From positions 67,722,446-67,786,445 of the forward strand of contig JAWZYU010000013.1 in the NCBI GenBank assembly GCA_038380435.1: 64,000 nt of DNA. The letters run 5' to 3'. A program made the position numbers and the translations under genes. The notes below the pieces were generated by a model, which worked only from the letters and a program-made list of their open reading frames with translations, was not told the DNA's origin and did not search any database. Position 1 is the first letter of the stretch; each line of letters opens with the position of its first letter. Source of the DNA: Ryuthela nishihirai. Its lineage: Eukaryota; Arthropoda; Arachnida; Araneae; Heptathelidae. Of the stretch, positions 23,127 to 33,655 are shown one piece after another.

Positions 23127-24339
23127 CTATGTGATCAAAAGTATCCAGACACCCCTACTGAGTAGTGGATTGCCCATAAACCCACACCCATCTCCCAAAC
23201 TGGTATAAAAGGATGCACGTGGACTGTCAAACTTCCTAGCCATGCATGAACAGGAGAATGGGCCATACTGCAGAGCTTTCAATATGGCATGGTCATAGGA
23301 TGCCACCTTAGCAGCTGGTGAGTTCGGGATATTTCAGCCCTACTGCAGTTGCCCTTATCAAATGTAAGTGATGTTATTGTGAAGTGGAAACGCCTGGGTG
23401 CAACAATAGCACAAACAAAACCCAGTAGGCACGGAAAATGACAGAGTAGGACCGCCGAGTGCTGAAGCGGGTGGTGGGACGAAATCGCCTGTCCTCGGTT
23501 GCAACACTCACCACAGAGATCCAAAATGCCTCTGGAAGCAACACCAGCATCATAACAGTTCTTTGTGACCTGCATTAAATGGGTTTCCATGGCCGAGCAG
23601 CAGCACACAAGCCTAACTTCAACAAGATCAACGCCAAACATCGGTTGGAGTGGTGTAAAGTACGGTGCCAGTGGACTCTTGAGCAGTTGAACCGCTTTCT
23701 CTGGAGTTATGAATCACGCTTCACCATCTGGCAGTCCGACAGACGAGTCTATGTGGAGGATGCCAGGTGAACGCTACCTATTTGATTGCGCTGTGCGAAC
23801 TGTGAAGTTTGGTGGAGGAGGCATCATGCTCTGTAGCTTTCTTTCATGGTTTGTGCTGGGACCCCTAGTTACAGTGAACGGGACTCTGAACATCGCGGCC
23901 TATAATGACATTGTCGACAATTCTTTGTTCCGAACTTTTTATTGCAACAATTCGGTGAAGAACCTTTCCTATACCAACATGACAATGTCACCCTTCCACA
24001 AAGCGAGGATCCTACAAGATTGGTTTGATGAGTTGGGTGTGGAAGACCTTGACTGCCTTGCACAGAGCCCTGATCTCAACCCCATGGAACATGTTTAGAA
24101 TGAATTGGAACGCCGACTGAGATCCAGGCCGAAAGGTCCGACATCAGTGACCAGCCTCACTAATCATCTTGTGGCAGAATCGCAGGCAATCCCTACAGCA
24201 ACATACCAAAATCTAGTGGAAATTGCCCCGCAGAGTGGAGGCTGTGATAGCAGCAAAAGGTGGACTAATGCAATATTAATTCCTTTCCTATTACCAGGAG
24301 ATTGTGGATGAGCGAGTATCCGGATGCTTTTGATCATAG
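23127..24339 (+). mobile_element. Tc1-like transposon, inactive
   Basis: A 1.2-kb element. Its left end CTATGTGATCAAAAGTATCC follows TA at 23125-23126 and is matched inverted by GGATGCTTTTGATCATAG at the right end (to 24339). The interior encodes a Tc1 transposase in broken frames: [20 protein letters not shown] (near 23690), where the first catalytic Asp of the usual WSDESRF is replaced by Tyr; then VKFGGGGIM and a second-Asp region near 23975-24005 in a shifted frame. [10 protein letters not shown] near 24070 precedes a stop in place of the usual Trp, and the third acidic residue (E) is kept. At least two frameshifts and several stops. It sits in the short tandem repeat. Confidence 0.9.
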
Positions 24340-24362
24340 AGTTTATTTTAGATGGCCAATAG

Positions 24363-24571
24363 CAGTGGTTCTCAACCTTTTATGCTTCACGTACCCCCTT
24401 GGAAATGTGCATGTAAGTGGCGTACTCCTTGTATACATAGATAAAACTATAGTTATAGTGTAACAATGGGAATGAAATAAAGCATATATACTTATCATAT
24501 TTCTAGTGACTTTTGAGCTCTCACGACGTACCCCAAAAATTTTACCGCGTAACCCATGTTGAGAATTACTA
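24363..24571. mobile_element. Non-autonomous hAT MITE, copy 2
   Basis: 209 bp starting CAGTGGTTCTCAACCTTTTA and ending GAGAATTACTA. It is flanked by GCCAATAG (24355-24362) and GCCTATAG (24572-24579), an 8-bp target duplication with one change. Same family as 7743-7970, but shorter because of small deletions. It landed next to the Tc1 element, inside the same tandem repeat. Confidence 0.88.
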
Positions 24572-24572
24572 G

Positions 24573-24650
24573 CCTATAGGATGCAAATTGTAAGGCAGGA
24601 ACTTGAAACACAGAATAATTGAATCTAATAGTTGCCTGAGAAGATATGCA
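24573..24650 (+). repeat. Short tandem repeat, continuation
   Basis: GATGCAAATTGTAAGGCAGG, AACTTGAAACACAGAATAAT and AATCTAATAG match the units at 22960-23124, which shows that the array continued here before the two transposons inserted. Confidence 0.65.
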
Positions 24651-24809
24651 CCTCTGCAGTGATAAGATTTGTTGAAACGCGAAATGATCGTCACATATTG
24701 GAATAGGAAATTTAGAAATGATAGCATTTGATTCCTGCATTAACAAAATTGTAAGATCATCAATATTTTTAAAGGTAGGGTGAGGATTACTGGAAGATGA
24801 TTGTCAAAG

Positions 24810-24892
24810 TGAGGATCTCCAGAATGATGACTCGAACTTGGAACTTGCAGATTATGATCCTGATGCGCTACCGTTTCAGCCAACACCGTTTA
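24810..24892 (-). mobile_element. SINE-A, tRNA-like head fragment
   Basis: GACTCGAACTTGGAACTTGC, GATTATGATCC and GATGCGCTACC correspond to the reversed tRNA-like head of SINE-A. The body is missing. Confidence 0.6.
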
Positions 24893-25194
24893 CCTCTCTT
24901 AAGAGGTAAAGATAGAGTCAATTTCGTAAGAGGAATAGTTCTTTAAAAATGGATTTATGATTGAGAATGAGATATTTCTGAAAACGCCAATAAATAGTCA
25001 AGCCAGTGGTGGTGAAATCGACGGGAAATTTAAAAGCGAAATGTGACTATAAGAATTGAAGATATGTATCTACAGAAGGAACTTTGAGGCACTTGTTTAC
25101 CCCGAGCCATTATGATAATAAGTAACGAAAATTCACCAAAATTCAATGAAAGGGTAAGGCAACTCAACAATATTAATTTAGGCTACAGATGGAT

Positions 25195-25580
25195 TGGTGA
25201 ACGAAACGGCGGCAATTTCTGATATGCTATGCAGTGCCAGTCGTAATCTTCAGTTTGCAAGTTCGAGTCCCCACTGTAGAAGAGTTGAGATTTATCTCCT
25301 AATTTCCACTGTGCCCTCAGCCAAAAAGAGGACACCAATGGTCTTGGAAAGGCCTCTTGCTTTCAAATGGGACTCTGTGTGCAGGGGAACTGTAGCCTGT
25401 GCAAATTAAACAACCCTCTGGATGGCCTTGGCAATAGGCTTCCATCTGTCTCCTAATAGCTGTTCAGTAGATACACCTTCCCCAACCTTTTCTAAGCCCT
25501 TGGGGATCTTGTGACTTGCCCATTTAGCCCATTGTGTACGTAAAAGTTCCGCTCAGAAGTAACTCAGCTAACCCTAACTC
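25195..25580 (+). mobile_element. SINE-A, full-length diverged copy
   Basis: Plus-strand copy with head (CCAGTCGTAATCTTCAGTTT, GTTCGAGTCCCC), central part (GTTGAGATTTATCTCC, ACACCAATGG) and 3' part (CTGGATGGCCTTGGC, CTAAGCCCTTGGGGATC, GCTCAGAAGTAA). The central part has lost some of the CG-rich segment found in younger copies. Confidence 0.88.
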
Positions 25581-25966
25581 TCTAAATAAACTGGCAATTC
25601 AAAATTAGTTAAATATTCTTTGATTATTATTACATTTCTAATATGAGTTTCATTCTCTGAAATGTGCCACGAAATTAACACGAATTAACACATATTCACG
25701 ATTTGCTTTAATAACAACTCTATTTGCACATGTTACGTATCGTATTGCGACATGATTTTGTTTTCATATTAAACTGTTTGCTCCATATGGCCATGATGTT
25801 GGCGGTGGTAAAACGCAGTGTTCCTATTTACCTTTTCAGAATAGACAAATATAATAATTTACATATATATATTCTAAAATGTTGAATCACTAATATTTCT
25901 GATAAAAGGTTTATTAAAACAATTTATTTTTATTATTCTTATTCTCTGTGCAAATGCGATCTAGAT

Positions 25967-26267
25967 CAGGACTTGGAAAACTACGGCCCATGACATCTTT
26001 TTGTGCTGCCCCCGAGCTACTGATGACAATTAAATTAAATTTGTAAAATATAGAACCGAATGTATTGAAGACAAGAAATCCAACTACGGAGAAGCAAATT
26101 CTCGTTAAAATAATTAAGTTTTATAAAAATATATTGTTTATGTTTCACTTCAAATTCTTTTTGCGTTCGTTATACATACGTAATTGATTTATATATTTCT
26201 TTGGAGGCCCGCGTTCTATTTCAGCTTTCTGTGCGGCCCTTCAAGTAAAAAGGCTTGCTCAGCCTTG
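25967..26267. mobile_element. Non-autonomous hAT element, 301 bp
   Basis: Begins CAGGACTTGGAAAACTACGG and ends with GGCTTGCTCAGCCTTG, degenerate inverted ends of the CAGG-GGCCC type. Both sides carry ATCTAGAT (25959-25966 and 26268-26275), a perfect 8-bp target duplication, which defines the ends exactly and supports hAT. The interior is AT-rich and non-coding, with GGCCC/GGGCC-like words near both ends. Confidence 0.9.
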
Positions 26268-26275
26268 ATCTAGAT

Positions 26276-28440
26276 GGAGCTCATGTGTCACTGGTGGTCA
26301 CTCGAGAAATTCTGACATATATCGTTGGCCTATTAATCACCTGTTAATCCAACTATGAGCGAGCAATGAGAATTGTCAAAATGTCAACTGCGAAGTCTCA
26401 CAGGCTCCCAAATTGTAACTAACGCTCAGCCATAATCTCATGTAAAGGAATTCATCTGGCAAAATTGCAGTTTCTTCCAACTGAATGATGACCAATATGA
26501 TACCACTTTCCTGTTAACGTGTTTTGAGTTTCTAAATAAGCTTTGCAGCATCGCAAGCTTTCTCTTCCGTGTATTCTAGTGTATTTAATTCCAATTAGAA
26601 AGTTTGTGAATGTATGGTACTGTTGTTTCCGTTGAAAAGATATTTCATACTCTCTGCAATTCAAATTAATTGGGTTCAAATCACAATACTAAGTAGTTCC
26701 TTCTAATATCTTCCTTTATTGTTGAGAGATAGTCACTGCAGGCGAAAACTTCTGATCCCCAAGAATTGAATGCTTAAAATGAAACTCGAAGATTTGCATG
26801 AGATCCTAAAGTTCTGGCATTAAAGACCCAAACATATGTTTGCCTGGTGTATGAAGGCGGGTAACTAGAATAAGACTATAACATTTTATGTCTGTTTTAT
26901 AATATTAATGTACACTAAGTTTCAGTCTGCTAGCATTGACGCGCAACAGCTGAAATCCTGAAATTTTGCCCATAATTTTATGTCCCCTATCAGAATAGTT
27001 CTATCGCTGTTGTTCTCTGTCTTCCCCTCCTTCTCTTCTGAAGCGTCAGCGTCTAGATGCAAATGTAGCGGATTTGCTATGTGTTAAGCTGGGACAGAAT
27101 TCAAGGAAGCGCTTTGCTCTAACATTCGTTTATCAGGGTACGGATATTAGAAGTCTGGTCACTTCCTGAATGTAGAAACAGAATTATTTGTTCTCCAGAA
27201 GCCTTGTCTGTTAAGTTGCCCCTCTTAAGTTGGGATTTAAGAGTAGAAACCAAAGTTAACCATTCTCACTCCGAATTTAGGTTTAAATTCTTCAGCAAAC
27301 TATACTCTGTTTCACATAAAGAATGGAGTGTCAGATCTCCCTCATAAAGGTTTCTCTCCAGTCGTAGCTTATTACGCTTGACCATGAAATGCAAGATTCC
27401 ACGCCTGAAAATATATCAATCCTCTACTCGTTAAGGAATTTCTACTGCAAGTTTTTTACATCTCTTACAATAAGTCTATGATTGCCAAAACTCTTCATAC
27501 GAGTATAATATATTTCAATAATGGAAATATAAGACATTAAAAAGCAGAAAAGTAATAATAATAAATATATATATATCTATCAAATAAAGGGACTCGGAAT
27601 ATGGACTTTTGACAGAAGATGGCGTGAAAATGTACAGTGCAAAATAAAAACTCGATAGTTTGAACAGTTTTTAGAAATCACTACTTTGAATAAAATGTCT
27701 TTCTACTACGTTCTCTATTCGTAGCTTCTTCTCATTCGGCAGTTCTAAATCAAGAAAAATCACCAACCGCTGCCATATCCCTCACATCCCAAAGTATATT
27801 ATTATATTAAGGTGTTCCATTAAAGATAGGAACCTGATTTTTTCACCCAACATGGGGTCACAAAGGGGGAACCCGCGTATGGCATTTGGGACCATTCGAT
27901 CAAGTATCTTGGCCAGACCAAATTCTGTCGAAAAGGCCATAGCCACAACGGGCAAGATACCAGTGTAAAATAAATTACGCTTCATTAGGTATTTTGAAAA
28001 AAAATTAAATAGCATTTTTAAATTTAAATAGCATTTTTAAATAGCATTTTTAATTGCTCACGTCCATAAAGCATAGATATTAATAACCTACGAATACATT
28101 AGAAAAATTTATTTCTCGCATAAGGTGTGGAACTATTTGCTGTGGCGGAATTACATCTGCGAATTATTCTTGCAAGAATTCATATGGGTGTGGACTCTAT
28201 TCATTAATTGATTGCTTTCTTTCATCTTCAGAGTTTCCTCTCCATCTTATTCTGGAACGGAATATAGAAGAACGCATATCATCTCTGGCGCATATGGGAA
28301 CCTCGTTTTCAAAGAGAGTGAAATGTTTAGTTTACACACTTTCTTACTTTTGAAAAGTTATAATTTGAGCTACTGGATGATGAGGTAAAAACTAATTAGT
28401 ACTTATTTATTAGTAATTATTTAACATAAAAGCATTCGTC
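26276..28440. other. Long stretch without recognisable genes
   Basis: About 2.2 kb in which I recognise no exon or transposon. A short TA-rich microsatellite lies near 27560-27580. Confidence 0.4.
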
Positions 28441-28465
28441 TTTTTCTTTGTCGAAAATTTCAATA

Positions 28466-28656
28466 CCGTATTTCTTCGATTCTAAGACGCCATCGATTCT
28501 AAGACGCACCCCGTTTTTAGAGACGTTTATATGGGAAAAAAAGAGCGTCTTAGAATCGAAGAAATACCCGTATTCTTCGATTCTAAGACGCACCCCGTTT
28601 TTAGAGACGTTCATATGGAAAAAAAAAAGTGCGTTTTAGAATCGAAGAAATACTGT
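28466..28656. mobile_element. Doubled hairpin MITE
   Basis: Two adjacent hairpin units, 28466-28569 and 28569-28656. Each opens with TATTTCTTCGATTCTAAGAC or a close variant and closes with the reverse complement (CTTAGAATCGAAGAAATAC). Each has the same loop text (CCCCGTTTTTAGAGACG, CATATGG or TATATGGG). The first unit carries an extra internal copy of the CGATTCTAAGACGC word. The superfamily is not assigned. Confidence 0.85.
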
Positions 28657-28789
28657 ATTCTTTTTTCACACCCTTTGAGAAAAGGGGACATATTATTGCT
28701 GTTTCGGTACAACCGAAATTTCAAATTTGCCATAAACAGATCACTTGCAGCATTCGTTAAAAGTTTCGTCGCTTCTTTTAAGTATTTGA

Positions 28790-29400
28790 AAAATTTTGAA
28801 TTATCGTATTTCATTATTACCAATCCAACTAAAAAGGGTTTTCCCAATTCTCTCTTTAAAAAAAATGTATTTCCCCTCTACCCTGGACTTAAGGGATCAA
28901 ATCATTGTTGCCAATGGAAACTTAAAGACCCTCACATTCCATTACAAAATTTTCAAATTTCTAGCATAAATACATCATTGGCAATATTTACAAAATTTAG
29001 CAATTTTCGATCTTTCCAGCGTTAGAGGGCGTAACTGTACCTTTTGGGACATTCAGAAAGTGCAAATCGTAATGCTTCGCCAATACCTATCCAAACGAAA
29101 AAGGATTTTGAAATTTATTTCTAAAAAGCTGCATTTTCCCCTGTACTCTGGGTCTAAGGGTCGTTTACTCATTGTCGTCAATGGAAACTTCGTGATCTTC
29201 ACATTCCACCACCAAATGTTCACATTTTTAGCATAATTTCATAATTTGCAATATTCTTTGGAAATTTCAGAATTTTCAAAATTTCCCCGTTAGAGTGCGA
29301 AACTATAGCGTTTGGAAGATTGGAAAATTGCATATCATAATATTTTATCAATACCTATATAGCACAAAATGAATTTTTAATTTATCTCTATAAACAGAAA
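28790..29400 (+). repeat. Tandem repeat, ~270-bp period, about 2.3 units
   Basis: Paired landmarks recur about 265-270 bp apart: CTACCCTGGACTTAAGGG (28878) and GTACTCTGGGTCTAAGGG (29144); CAATGGAAACTTAAAGACC and CAATGGAAACTTCGTGATC; GCGTTAGAGGGCG and CCGTTAGAGTGCG; GCCAATACC and ATCAATACC. A partial unit begins on each side. It is non-coding despite a 164-codon chance frame running into it from 28531. Confidence 0.8.
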
Positions 29401-29844
29401 ATTTCGATGTCTTCAGACGACAGACACATGGCAAAGTGAAACAATTACCTCGTTTTCTTTCCATTTATAAACGAGATAAAAAAACGCTGCAAAAGTTTTT
29501 TTTTTACAATTTAAAATCATGAAGTCACTCGTGTCACGCTATCAAATTTAAATGAAAATTGTTTTTGAGTCGGGTGTGATGTGAACCAAAGGACTGACTG
29601 AGTCAGTTGGTTATATTACTGGGTTCAAAACAATTTTTTCTTTAAATCTGAAATCGATGTCAAGCATGAATGCGGAGAATTACTTTTATATCTTACGGCC
29701 ACACCGAGAGCAGTTTGATCGATTTAGCGTTCTTAGCTTTACATTGAGTGACCAAATTTAACCGGGATAAAGCGGGAAGTTTTGAAAACTCAATTTTATT
29801 GAAAATATTTAACAGCAAACGCTGATGTTATGCATGCTCTATGT

Positions 29845-30285
29845 CAGTGTCTCGCAAACTGTGTGCCGCGAGAGATTTCAAGTGTGCAGCGAGAGATTTT
29901 AAAATTGACACTAGATATTCCAAAGATTTCATTTTGACTTGACTTGTGTTATCGACGTGCTTTAATAAAAATCTTCCAGATTTTATCAACTGGGATCTTG
30001 TAAGTATTTATCAAGCTTTTTCTAAATTTTGGTATTAATTTTTGATTATTTCAAGCCATAGAATGGAGAAATATTTAAAACAAACACCGAGTTATGATTA
30101 ATTATATTTATTATTATATTTATTTTAAATAAAATGCATTTAACGAAACTTCAATTTTCCTCTTTTTACGTAACCATCAAAAATTCTTTTTTAGGTGTGC
30201 CGAGGAAAAAAAAATAGATTTAGTGTGCCGCGGAAAAAAAATTAGAATCAGTGTGCCGCAGAGTAAAAAGGTTTGCGAGACACTG
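29845..30285 (+). mobile_element. hAT element, 441 bp, internally deleted
   Basis: Ends CAGTGTCTCGCAAAC and GTTTGCGAGACACTG are perfect inverted repeats. They are flanked by CTCTATGT on both sides (29837-29844 and 30286-30293), a perfect 8-bp target duplication. Repeated GTGTGCCGCGR words sit just inside each end, like hAT subterminal transposase-binding repeats. In the middle (near 30061) a short frame, MEKYLKQTPSYD, looks like the start of a hAT transposase, so this is probably a deletion derivative of an autonomous element. The last residue is followed by a stop. Confidence 0.93.
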
Positions 30286-30403
30286 CTCTATGTTCTAAAC
30301 ATTTTCGAAATTAATTAAAAGAATCATTAAATTATAGAACTATGGAGGAATTTATTAAGTAAGGTCTTTTCTCCAATATCTTCTATTACGTGTTTATATA
30401 TAT

Positions 30404-30600
30404 ATAGCGCACTTGGCTACTGATCTAAGGCACCTAGATTCGAGTCCCGGGTAAGGCATGGATGTATGTGTTGTTTTTTCTGCTGAGGTTCCCGCCATCT
30501 TCACAGACCTACTATGGCATATAAACTGACAGGCTCCTGTCAGACCTCTGTGGCAAGCAGCTGCTTAAGGGGATATTTATTATTTTTTTATATACGTATG
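30404..30600 (+). mobile_element. SINE-B copy
   Basis: Second SINE family: a tRNA-like head (TAGCGCACTTGGCTACTGAT, then GATTCGAGTCCCGGG) followed by a constant body (TTTCTGCTGAGG, CCGCCATCTTCACAGACC, GACAGGCTCCTGTCAGACCT, GGCAAGCAGCTGCTTAAGG) and a T/A-rich tail. The first bases of the head are lost. Other copies: 41.7, 58.2, 58.8 and 63.4 kb. Confidence 0.88.
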
Positions 30601-30639
30601 TAATATATATAAAGAAACATGTATGTAAGTTTTTACACA

Positions 30640-30760
30640 TATAATTTGCAAAATTAGTTATTAGTTACTAATAAACCATTAGATTGATTTATTTTACTCC
30701 AATGCAATATCTTGACGATTTTTAAGTAGTCGATATTCGGGGTTCAAAGTGTGAAATTCG
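30640..30760 (+). repeat. Fragment of the hAT-like element's right part
   Basis: This stretch (AATTAGTTATTAGTTACTAA, then TTATTTTACTCCA, CTTGACGATTTTTAAGTAGT) repeats in direct orientation at about 32920-33025 inside the right end of the following hAT-like element. It is a separate truncated copy 130 bp upstream of that element. Confidence 0.65.
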
Positions 30761-31239
30761 TTATTTCATAAAATATTGAGCATATTCATCAGATTCGTTA
30801 GCCAATAGGAGGCCAACACTTCCACATATTGGTTCCAGGGTGATTTCATTTTAGCTATTTTTGCTTTTGTTTTGGAAAAATGTGCATTTTATATGTAGAG
30901 CCCTGCGTGATTGCGAATATTCGCATTTAATTACTCTCGGCGGATAAAAGATTAACCTTAACACGGATAGCGGATAAAAAGTTGATGTTAACGCGGATGG
31001 CGGATAGAATCTGGTATTTCATAAGATAATTTGAAGAAATGAGCAAGCATTATTGCATTATTGATGAATGACATGAGTGAAAAAAAATACTTGAGATATT
31101 GTTAAAAGGAACCTGATTTCAAAGTTCAATGATGATATTTACTCTAAAAAAACTTCGTTGGGATGAAGTCATAAATTTAAAAAAACTTATCCTACGTGAA
31201 AGAAACGATGTTTTTTTGCTGGTAAAGTACAGTACTGTG

Positions 31240-31623
31240 GAGGGGCGGGTGTGGCTCAGTCGGTAGTGCGCCAGGCTCGTAATCTGTAGTTCCCAGGTTC
31301 GAATCCCAGCTGGGTCGGCGTTGAGATTTATCTCCGCAAAGGTTCCCCGCCCTGCCCACGGTCAGTAGGGGACACTGATGGGTTGGAAAGGCCGCCGTCC
31401 GTCGGATGGGATGTTAAGCCGTGGCCCCGTGTGCGGGAGAGCCATAACCTGTGCACGTTAAAGAACATGCTGGATGGCCTTGACGGGAGGCTACCATCTG
31501 TATCCCAACAGCTGTTCCAGTGGGTCCCCTCCCCCAACCTTCTCTGAGCCTTCGGGGTTCATGTGACCTGGCCATTTAGCCCATGGTGTGCAAAAAAGTG
31601 CCGCTCAGAGGTAAAACAACCCA
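31240..31623 (+). mobile_element. SINE-A, reference-quality full-length copy
   Basis: 384 bp with a tRNA-like head: GGTGTGGCTCAGTCGGTAGT (A-box region), CCAGGCTCGTAATCTG and GGTTCGAATCCC (B-box). The body contains TTGAGATTTATCTCCGC, GTCCGTCGGATGGGATG and CTGGATGGCCTTGACGGGAG, and the tail is GGTAAAACAACCCA. It is bounded by ACAGTACTGTG on both sides (31229-31239 and 31624-31634), an 11-bp target duplication taken from the Tc1 end. Transcription by RNA polymerase III from the internal boxes and mobilisation by a LINE are the usual mode for such elements. It is a young copy. Confidence 0.95.
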
Positions 31624-31699
31624 ACAGTACTGTGCAAATTAGTTGGCACAATAGGAAAATGCAGTAACAAAGACACAACTAAACTATTTATTTGTTTAA

Positions 31700-32600
31700 T
31701 AGTGTAGTTAATAGTGAATGTGACCCCGCTTAGCTTTAATTACTTCTTTCACCCTCTCAACCATTGATGCCACTAGTTTTCCACACATCTTCACTTCAGG
31801 GTCGTGGTACCACACTTTCATGACACTTTCTGTCATTTTGGTTTTCGTCGTGCAATCCATCTTAGATATGCGCTTTAATAATGGCCCACAAATTTTCAAT
31901 GGGGTTTAGATCGGGTGAATTTCCTGGCCACTCCAATACCTTCAAATGTTGCTGGGTAAAGAAGCTCTTAACAAGCTTAGAATTGTGGCATGGAGCCAAT
32001 CCTGTTGAAATACCCCATCGCCGTTAGGAAACAGCTTCTGCAGTGTTGGGACCATTTTCGCCTCCAGAACGCCTATGTACTTTTTGCTGTCCATCGTTCC
32101 TTCAATGGGGTGAAGCGTCTGTGGCCCGGAAGCTGTGAAACATCCCCAAAACATAACCTTGGGTGGATGTTTGCGGGATTGCTGGATGTACCGGATCGAA
32201 GAGGTTATCCAGGCGAGTGGAGGACGAAATTTGACCTGTAGCCATGAACCTCAAAGTGGGTTTCGTCAGAAAATATAATTTTTTCACAATTGTCCACAGT
32301 CCAGTCTTGATGTTTCTTTGCCCAGGATAGCCTTTTTTGCTTCATAGCGGGTGTCAAAAGCTGCATTTTGGAGGGGCGTCGAGGCCCGGTGGCCACACTC
32401 CAGAAGGCGACGACGTACGGTGGAGGCATCTATATTAACCCCATGAGACGCACTCCCTTTTGATGTCTCTAGTGGTCTTCTTCGGGTCTATGATACTAAT
32501 TATTCGAATTAGACTATCATCTCTAGAGGTGGTTTTTCTTTCTCTTCCACAATGTCCTTTACGGGACGTGTCCACGGGCCGTGTTTCCTTATGCAGCTTC
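31700..32600 (-). pseudogene. Tc1-like transposase, inactivated
   Basis: Minus-strand broken frames. N-terminal side: ASTVRRRLLECGHRAS, the end of the paired DNA-binding region (near 32400). Then KIIFSDETHFEVHG (near 32280) with the first catalytic Asp, VMFWGCF or VMFWGMF in two frames (near 32150), GVFQQDWLHAT with the second Asp near 32000, and NSPDLNPIENLW with the third residue, Glu, near 31900. The three catalytic positions survive. At least two frameshifts and stops near the C-terminus prevent a full product. The region before the DNA-binding end is shortened. Confidence 0.85.
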
Positions 32601-33379
32601 ATGATGCTTGTCCCACATAATTCGCATAGTACTGTAAGATATAAAGTAAAAAAAAATTACTAGGGTGTTACGCAAGAAACGGGAATTAAATATCAGTCGG
32701 AAAAAAATTTTAGTCTGGGATATTGCAAAGTTCTAGACGAAAACTATTGGGTAATATAAAGGAGTGTCTTATAATCGCCGATAAACTGCCTTTAAAATAA
32801 CAAAAGTAATTTAGAAGAATTTGCAAAATTAGAATTAAGTAAACTTTTGTCTAAATTTTGTAAAGCACATTTTTACGAACAAAAGGCTTTTTATTTTTCA
32901 CAATATATTTTTTCAGTTATTAATTAGTTAGTAATAAACAATTAGACTGATTTCTTTTACTCCAAACATACATCGGACTTCAGACATTTGTAAAATCTTG
33001 ACGGTTATTAAATAGTCGATATTCGCGGATGCTGATAAAATTTTGCGGAAAAGACCTCGCGGATGCGATAGGACTTCCGCTATAAGGGCAGGGCTCTACT
33101 TAAGTGGCCGTAAAAGTAAGGTAGTTAATGTGTGAAATGAGCTGATTGGTAGTTGCACGCACATCCCACCCACCATTTTGTTCGAACTCATGATCCAGTT
33201 TCGCCATTAGCAGCACGTGATCTACTGAATTGCGTGTGTCGCTTGGACTTTTGTTCCATCTTACTTCGTACATTGCTAAATTTCGCTCGGTTTTAAACAG
33301 TTTCTTGTGTTCTGCGAAGGAATATAAATGCACCCTCCGGCCCTTACATCTAGTCCTGGTGAGTAATATGTGTACAGCT

Positions 33380-33655
33380 CAGATTGCTTCAGCCTTTAGT
33401 AGCGGGGGAACAGGTCTTTTCGCCTTGCCTGCGATTAGGTGTTGTTGGATATTGTCGTCATTCTCTCTCTCTCGATAAGAGGGAAAGACACAGGATGCGC
33501 CGTCAGACATTGCCAAACAGGACCATAGTAGAATTGGTGTGCAGTGGCCAGATACAGTAGATGTAGTTCAGAACAGATCTGCCTGGCGAACTAAATTGCA
33601 CGGGTGGTTGAATCTCGATAGCTTATGGCTGCTTGAGCATGATGATGATGATATT
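33380..33655 (+). mobile_element. LINE deletion derivative with fused ends
   Basis: The first ~95 bp (CTTCAGCCTTTAGTAGCGGG, then GGATATTGTCGTCATTC) match the 5' region of the RTE-like LINE at about 52830-52920. From 33478 the sequence (AGGGAAAGACACAGGATGCG and on) matches the last ~175 bp of that LINE, including QWPDTVDVVQNRSAWRTKL and a TGATGATGATG tail. About 2.8 kb of endonuclease and RT is absent. It could be one internally deleted copy or a member of a short parasitic family. Confidence 0.75.

Larger units (their letters stand above)
31230..32634 (-). mobile_element. Tc1-like transposon, split by a SINE
   Basis: Inverted ends: CAGTACTGTG at 31230 (continuing after the SINE as CAAATTAGTTGGCACAA) and, reversed, CAGTACTATGCGAATTAT at 32634. 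TA lies immediately outside both ends (31228-31229 and 32635-32636), as expected for Tc1/mariner. Without the SINE and its duplicated 11 bp the element is about 1.0 kb, short for Tc1, so some interior or N-terminal sequence is lost. It sits inside the hAT-like element. Confidence 0.92.
30893..33102. mobile_element. hAT-like element hosting nested insertions
   Basis: The left end TAGAGCCCTGCGTG (30893) is matched by the inverted CAGGGCTCTA at 33092-33101. Near both ends the word CGGATA, GCGGATG or CGCGGATG recurs several times, a hAT-style subterminal repeat. The 8-bp flanks (TTTATATG and CTTAAGTG) agree only partly, so the target duplication is doubtful. No transposase was recognised in the unique parts. 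The Tc1 element at 31230-32634 is inserted within it. Confidence 0.6.

Noticed and set aside
28531..29025. 164-codon frame
   Set aside because: It starts in a MITE hairpin and runs through a tandem repeat, and its residues follow the repeat sequence.
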